Assembly: GCA_949316235.1 (NCBI GenBank)
Contig: OX438758.1
Span: forward strand, 9,705,731 to 9,769,730
DNA from: Oegoconia quadripuncta
Lineage: Eukaryota; Arthropoda; Insecta; Lepidoptera; Autostichidae
DNA: 64,000 nucleotides
Direction: 5' to 3'
The notes under the pieces are model-generated. The model was not told the DNA's origin. It ran no database searches and saw only the letters and a program-made list of their open reading frames with translations. Of the stretch, positions 59,281-64,000 are shown one piece after another (positions within the stretch are counted from its first letter, which is position 1; each line of letters opens with the position of its first letter). A program made the translations under genes and the position numbers.

Positions 59281-59590
59281 GGGAGCGTCGGTGGCTCAGC
59301 GGTTAGGACGCGGTTTAGGAGGACCGAGTTCGATTCCCAGGCAGGCCAATGTACTAATGAGTTTTTAAATTTAATTACTTATGTGCATTTATCCAACTGC
59401 TCTTGCTGCTGCTGAAAACATCGTGAGGAAACCTTCATGCCTGTGAAATAAAAATTCTAAGTCATGTGAAGTCTCCAACCCGCATTGGACCAGCGTGGTG
59501 GACTATGGCCCAAACTCCCTCATATACGAGGGAAGGCCTATATCCGCAGGGATTTAGGCCTCTTTACGGACTGATGATGATGATGATGGA
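59281..59590 (+). mobile_element. tRNA-derived SINE (family C), complete
   Basis: The tRNA-like head (GCGTCGGTGGCTCAGCGGTT ... GAGTTCGATTCCC) is followed by AAACATCGTGAGGAAACCTT, CCAACCCGCATTGGACCAGC, GAGGGAAGGCCTATATC and a GATGATGATGATGG tail. Confidence 0.9.
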
Positions 59591-59804
59591 ATAGTGTGCT
59601 AATCATCGTATATTTATCTTAATATCTTAATATCTTTATTGTACACAAAATCGTTACAGAAATATGCATTGTATATAAAATGTACAAAGGCGAGCTTAAC
59701 TCCGATAGAGTTTTCTACCAGCAAACCTTAGAGATACATAGTGTTTATTAGATTGGGCAGAAAATAGTGTACACAACAATTTATTGTACATTTACCATTT
59801 TTAG

Positions 59805-60660
59805 GGACCGTTGTCAACAAGAACCCTTATATTTTCGCCATGACTGTCTATCTGTCTGTCTGTCCGAGACTTAGCTCAAAGACCCTTAGTACTAGAAAGC
59901 TGTAATTTGGTATAGGTATACATAATAATCACGCCGGCAATTTGGTAAAATATATTCTTTAGATTATATCCCCTACAAGTAAGTAAAGTTTTTTTTTATT
60001 TTTGTCCTCCATCATGCAGGGTGTCGCTGGATAAATCGTTCGAAAATATTAAAGATTATCTTATACAGTTTTTCTCTAAGTAGGGTTCCGTTTAAGAAAT
60101 ATTAATATTTAAAATGCTAATTTTTGTTAGAGTCTATGTTGTTCATAACCCGTTGTGCATAAAAAAAAGGAAAAAAAATGTGTGTGTTTGACTAAAACCT
60201 AAACGGTTGGTAATAACGGTACGTGAAATAATTCCCAGCAGTAGTATATTATAATGCAGTTATAAGTAAAACTATAACAAATACACATTGTTTACATGTT
60301 AATGAGTAATAGTCGAAATACCTATTCCGTTCAAAATTATTTGTCAACCACAAAAACCTTCTAAGTCCGTAAATTGTGAGAGCAGGGGGTCTACTCTCTA
60401 ACGAAAATAGCTTCGGACGACCGTAACTTGGGACTTTTTCTTCTGCAAAGAATGCTTTATTTGCATAACGTCAGACGTTCTTTGCGTCCCGTACTAACTT
60501 CTGATGTCCAACTATATACAACAAAAGTAAAATAATAACGAAAACTGCAAAATAAAAAGTCCGAAGTTACGGCCGTCCGAAGCTATTTCGTTATTGAGTA
60601 GACCCCCAGGTACGGAACCCTATACTGCGCATGGTCCGAAACTCACTTAGCAGGTTTTTA
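59805..60660. repeat. Degraded dispersed element interrupted by a MITE
   Basis: CTGTCTATCTGTCTGTCTGT-CCGAGACTTAGCTCAAAGAC (59845-59885), AGGGTTCCGTTTAAG (60082-60096) and GGTACGGAACCCTA (60610-60623) belong to a common arthropod repeat type. A family-B SINE end (CCCGTTGTGCATAAAAA, 60148) and the 60385-60607 MITE sit inside it, so insertions are nested. Confidence 0.5.
60385..60607. mobile_element. 223-bp MITE with ~62-bp inverted repeats
   Basis: The left end GGGGGTCTACTCTCTAACGA, then AATAGCTTCGGACG-CCGTAACTT, is mirrored on the right by AAGTTACGGCCGTCCGAAGC and TAGACCCCC. CAG flanks both sides if the end is GGGGTCTAC, suggesting a 3-bp target duplication. No coding capacity. Confidence 0.85.
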
Positions 60661-61671
60661 TAAATTTATTTATAATAGTCCATTATCTGCCCACTTCAAG
60701 CAACGTTCGATACAGGGCTAATTATATGAAGTGTTGGAATTCTGAAAAACGATCTGTATTCAAATAAACTTCAACTAAACTACTTGATAATACTGCTTAG
60801 TAACCAATAGTTGGACAATTTACAATTATTAATAAAGGTTTCTCATTTCACGCGTTTGTTTTCAATAAAAATGTAAGATTACCATATTAATAATAAATAC
60901 CTACCGAAATACGAGGCGAAAAACGATTTCCTGACGAATTTATAGAACAATAAAACGGACCCACTGGTGTGACGAAACGATCAAAATCGATAGGCGACTA
61001 TAAAAAATCGATATCCTTGTTGATCGACTTTGAACACTAAACACTCGACTATAAAGTTATTGGACTCTATAAATTGTTAGATAAAATATTCAAATGGAAG
61101 CAGTGAATGAAAGAAATAAATAAATAATGGTAATTGCCAGTTCACACCATGGTGATGTTCAGTCCCACGCTTCGACAACTCTTGACAAACCATCACTGTT
61201 CTCAGCCCACTTCATAAACTATAACGAGCTTATAGGTCTATTAATTACACTGTTTTAGATATGAAAAATCTTATGTCATAACGTGTTGTGGCTGAGAGAA
61301 AATATATTAATATGATTTATATTCTAAAACTTCTTTATTAATGGTCCCCGCGAACGTGTTTTAATTCGAAAATAAGAAGAAAATAAGATACTATCTACTG
61401 TGGAGCGGTAGTTGTTGGGAATGTAGTTTGTAGATGTTCGGAAAAAAGAATGTCTTGGTGTTACAATCGAAGTTAAATAGTTTATTTTTTAAAGAACACA
61501 TTGATTAAGTGAACCTATTTAGTGTTTATTCAACATTCCTTGCTGGAAATGTTGTAGGCAGCTGATGATAATTCCTGAGATAATCTTACTGAAGTATTCT
61601 TAAGTGTTTTATGAATGATATAAATAACAATATTTCTTGATAGTTGTGTTGTTTCGGCACGTAAAAAGAGT

Positions 61672-61905
61672 AGAACCAGCCCGTCTCTCCTCGTTGGTGT
61701 TGTAAAAGGTGACCATGGGACTTTCCATCAAAAAGCAGCTATAGGTTTGCACATTTGAACTGCGATGGGCTCACCCCCCCTTATCTGTATATTTCGTATG
61801 CTATGCATTTCTGTATATTTCGTAAGGTGAACCGCGTTATTGTATCAACCATTAAACTTAATTTTTGGGATATCTCTGACCACTCATTTGGGATAAAGGC
61901 CATAA
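61672..61905 (+). repeat. Dispersed repeat family D, copy 3
   Basis: CCAGCCCGTCTCTCCTCG, GCGATGGGCTCACC, ATTTCGTAAGGTGAACCGCG, TTTTTGGGATATCTCTGACC and CATTTGGGATAAAGGCCAT. An extra internal repeat of 'TGTATATTTCGTA' is present. Confidence 0.78.
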
Positions 61906-63619
61906 ATAATGATTGAAGGTATTTTAGATGCCGACAGAAGCTCTTGTTCAAAAAATGCTCTTATTTCTATTTTTAGTAACTTCGATCACCAGCTCTGACT
62001 CATATGAGGATATACACGACTGATTATATTAATCTCACAGAATAATTACAATTCCAAAGAAACCATTAAAACGGGAAGCATTAACAAACGTCGTTGAAGT
62101 CACTTTACATAATCTCAAAGTTGAGAGCGTTCGTATTCAAACCGAGCCTTCCTGCTTACATAAGTATTCAAAGCGTGTCTTTTCAGTTGTCCGTCCGTCT
62201 GTCAACAACAATAGAGATGACAAAACAAGCGATATTTTCCCATATGGGCGCACAATGAGGCTTTGTGGATGTGTACGCGCATATACACAATATGGTCGAA
62301 CGTTATTCCATTTTCAGCATTGTTTTCGTGTTTCTCAAACCAAAGAATAGGTTTTGTTAAAACCTTATTTATTTTTATAATTAATATGGATTTGGATTAA
62401 GCTGTGGACTATATTGATTAGTGATAATTATAGATTAAAACAATTAGAACGAAAGAACAAAGTAAAACCATTAGCGAGCTGTTTGACAAACAAAATAAAA
62501 TGTGATTTTTGAAAGGCCTTATGATGACAATAAAGACGATGCTTCTTAAAATTACGAGGGAACTGGTGAATTTCAATTTACAATTTCAGAACCTTCCGAT
62601 AGCAAATAATAAATGACAAACCAAACAAAATAAGTAGGTGAAAAAAATATGATATGATTATAAATTTTCCAAATGAATAACTCAGTGCGTAAACAGGTTT
62701 CGAAATGTTTCGTGCTAAAAGTTTAAGTGGCGTTTAAATAGATCCATTCTCATATTAATTAGCCAAATCGATCGAAGACAGAATTACTAATTATCCGCTT
62801 AATATTCTTATAAACGTTTGGTAACGGTTTTATATTGACATCAATCTGAAAAATTACGACTTTGGCAAATACAAATCGATATATACAAAAAAATCTGTTT
62901 GCTAAAATATAAATGTGTGTTGTTGTGTATGTAAGTTACAATAGTAATGCCTCGTCCACACCGGAAACATTTGTGTCTGCACATGTTGCAATTCACGCTC
63001 ATAACAAGGAAGAAGTTGCGATACATGTCGCGGCACATATTACACTTGGATATCAGTCAGAACAGTATTAAAACTTCTGGGTAATGTACTACAGTATTGT
63101 CCTGAGGAGTCGCTTCTTTTATAGATGACATCAAAATGCAATCCTCAATGTCATGCAATGACAGTGTCGAGCAAAGTATTAGCAGCACAGCCGAGCTTAT
63201 AATTAAATTACGCGGTGCTGTTACGTATCGACACATGCAGTAAAAGTGTAAATAATATTCGTTTTGTAAGGCATAAACATTAACACAAAGGGATAGGAAA
63301 AGTTTAGAGGCATTCAAGATGTGGTACTGAAGACGAATGGAGAAAATAAGCTGGACAGAGAAAAAATTATGTGAGAGGTGTTAATAATGGTCAAGGAGAA
63401 TAAATTTCTGTTAGCCACAGTTGAGAACCGAAGAGGAAAGACGATAGATCACTTGACACGACATATTTTTGAGGAATATAATTGAGGGAAATGTTGAAGG
63501 AAAGAGAGGAAGGGGAAGACCTAGGTGCAATTACTTTGAACAGAGAAACGTGGTCATTACTCCACCGACACGATCATAGCTCTTAAAGAAGATGATGGAA
63601 TGAACATATAGATATAAAG
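61906..63619. other. Intron sequence, nothing recognised
   Basis: No protein-like frame is seen. The frames at 62841-63038 and 63057-63317 have chance composition. A purine-rich stretch lies at 63330-63620. Confidence 0.4.
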
Positions 63620-63720
63620 TCACGCCTGTTTCCCGTGGGGGTAGTCAGATATAACAGACTTCCACTTGCTATGATCCTGACACACTCTCATAATGTTGTT
63701 CATATATGCTCGTATATTAA
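63620..63720. repeat. Dispersed repeat, 'GGGGTAG-CAG' family
   Basis: TCACGCCTGTTTCCCGTGGG, GACTTCCACTTGCTATGATC and CATATATGCTCGT match 42112-42230. Continues to 64000 as unassigned sequence. Confidence 0.65.
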
Positions 63721-64000
63721 AGCATAAGAAAGCGGCCAAAATCTTGTTGCAATATTATATGCCGATACAAAAGTTTCAGATGTGAACGAAGCATTATGAT
63801 TTTGTATAATTCAACCTGTCACTGCTAATGTAAATATTAAAATAGCCGCGAAATAGAGCCGGTTAAAGTTATGCAACGTTGGTTTTTTTAGGCGTGAGAA
63901 TTTCGCAAATATTTGCAAGCGGTTTTTGTTCTTTTATCACATTTAATGATTCAGCCGACGCACAACACTACAATGCGCTGCGACGGTCGACAAAAGACTG

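Larger units (their letters stand above)
37837..64000 (+). other. SoxD: Start of the next SoxD intron, running off the window
   Basis: I looked for the expected next exon (a glutamine-rich coiled coil opening in phase 0) and for any HMG-box frame across this interval and saw neither. The interval is taken as intron. It contains scattered LINE and SINE ends, two inverted-repeat structures and long repeat-poor stretches. Confidence 0.6.

Overview
The window reads as an AT-rich nuclear genome from a moth or butterfly. The evidence is introns with canonical splice sites, no bacterial gene layout, and many dispersed repeats of types I know from lepidopteran genomes: tRNA-derived SINEs with 'GATTCGAACCC' B boxes, the 'CACCTGATGGAAAG...CCGCCGCCCATGGACACC' repeat, and CR1-, Jockey- and RTE-type LINE ends. 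I cannot name the species.

Only one host gene is visible. It is on the + strand and I identify it as SoxD (Sox5/6/13 class; Drosophila Sox102F), from its N-terminal half. A coding exon at 4482-5014 begins MSSKRKSPP and ends two bases into a codon at AA|GTAAGT. A second exon at 37692-37836 starts with the one base needed to complete that codon. It encodes the diagnostic SoxD leucine-zipper entry (ESVLEKERQLSEMILQLQMV, then REQLLAQQEHAK) and ends in phase 0 at AAG|GTAAGA. The two exons give 226 residues. The intron between them is 32.7 kb, and the next intron runs off the right edge. The rest of the coiled coil and the HMG box are not in the window.

Layout: 1-4477 is 5' flank or upstream intron, with a SINE, a 1.6 kb Tc1/mariner-superfamily element with ~500 bp inverted repeats (1844-3439), and an unexplained 69-codon open frame (3814-4023). 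The first SoxD intron (5015-37691) is a repeat graveyard. It holds a fold-back element with an internal 60-bp minisatellite (7625-8330), another fold-back element (10665-11035), RTE LINE remnants, a ~320 bp inverted-repeat element (16897-17214) and many SINE pieces. It also holds one long, intact-looking two-ORF LINE in antisense (27454 to beyond 32003) and a 944 bp inverted-repeat element with a residual transposase C-terminus (34270-35213). The second intron (37837-64000) has fewer identifiable transposons. It holds LINE and SINE ends, a 52-bp tandem repeat, a 223 bp MITE (60385-60607), a perfect 24-bp hairpin (54103-54162), and several repeat-poor stretches of mixed composition that are candidates for regulatory DNA.

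I found no CRISPR, no operon and no functional tRNA or rRNA gene. The best candidates for novelty are the two inverted-repeat elements that share a transposase C-terminus, the minisatellite amplified inside one arm of a fold-back element, the young LINE with an FP25K-like ORF1 and a GC-rich patch in its endonuclease, and the orphan open frame at 3814-4023. None amounts to a new biological system on sequence alone.
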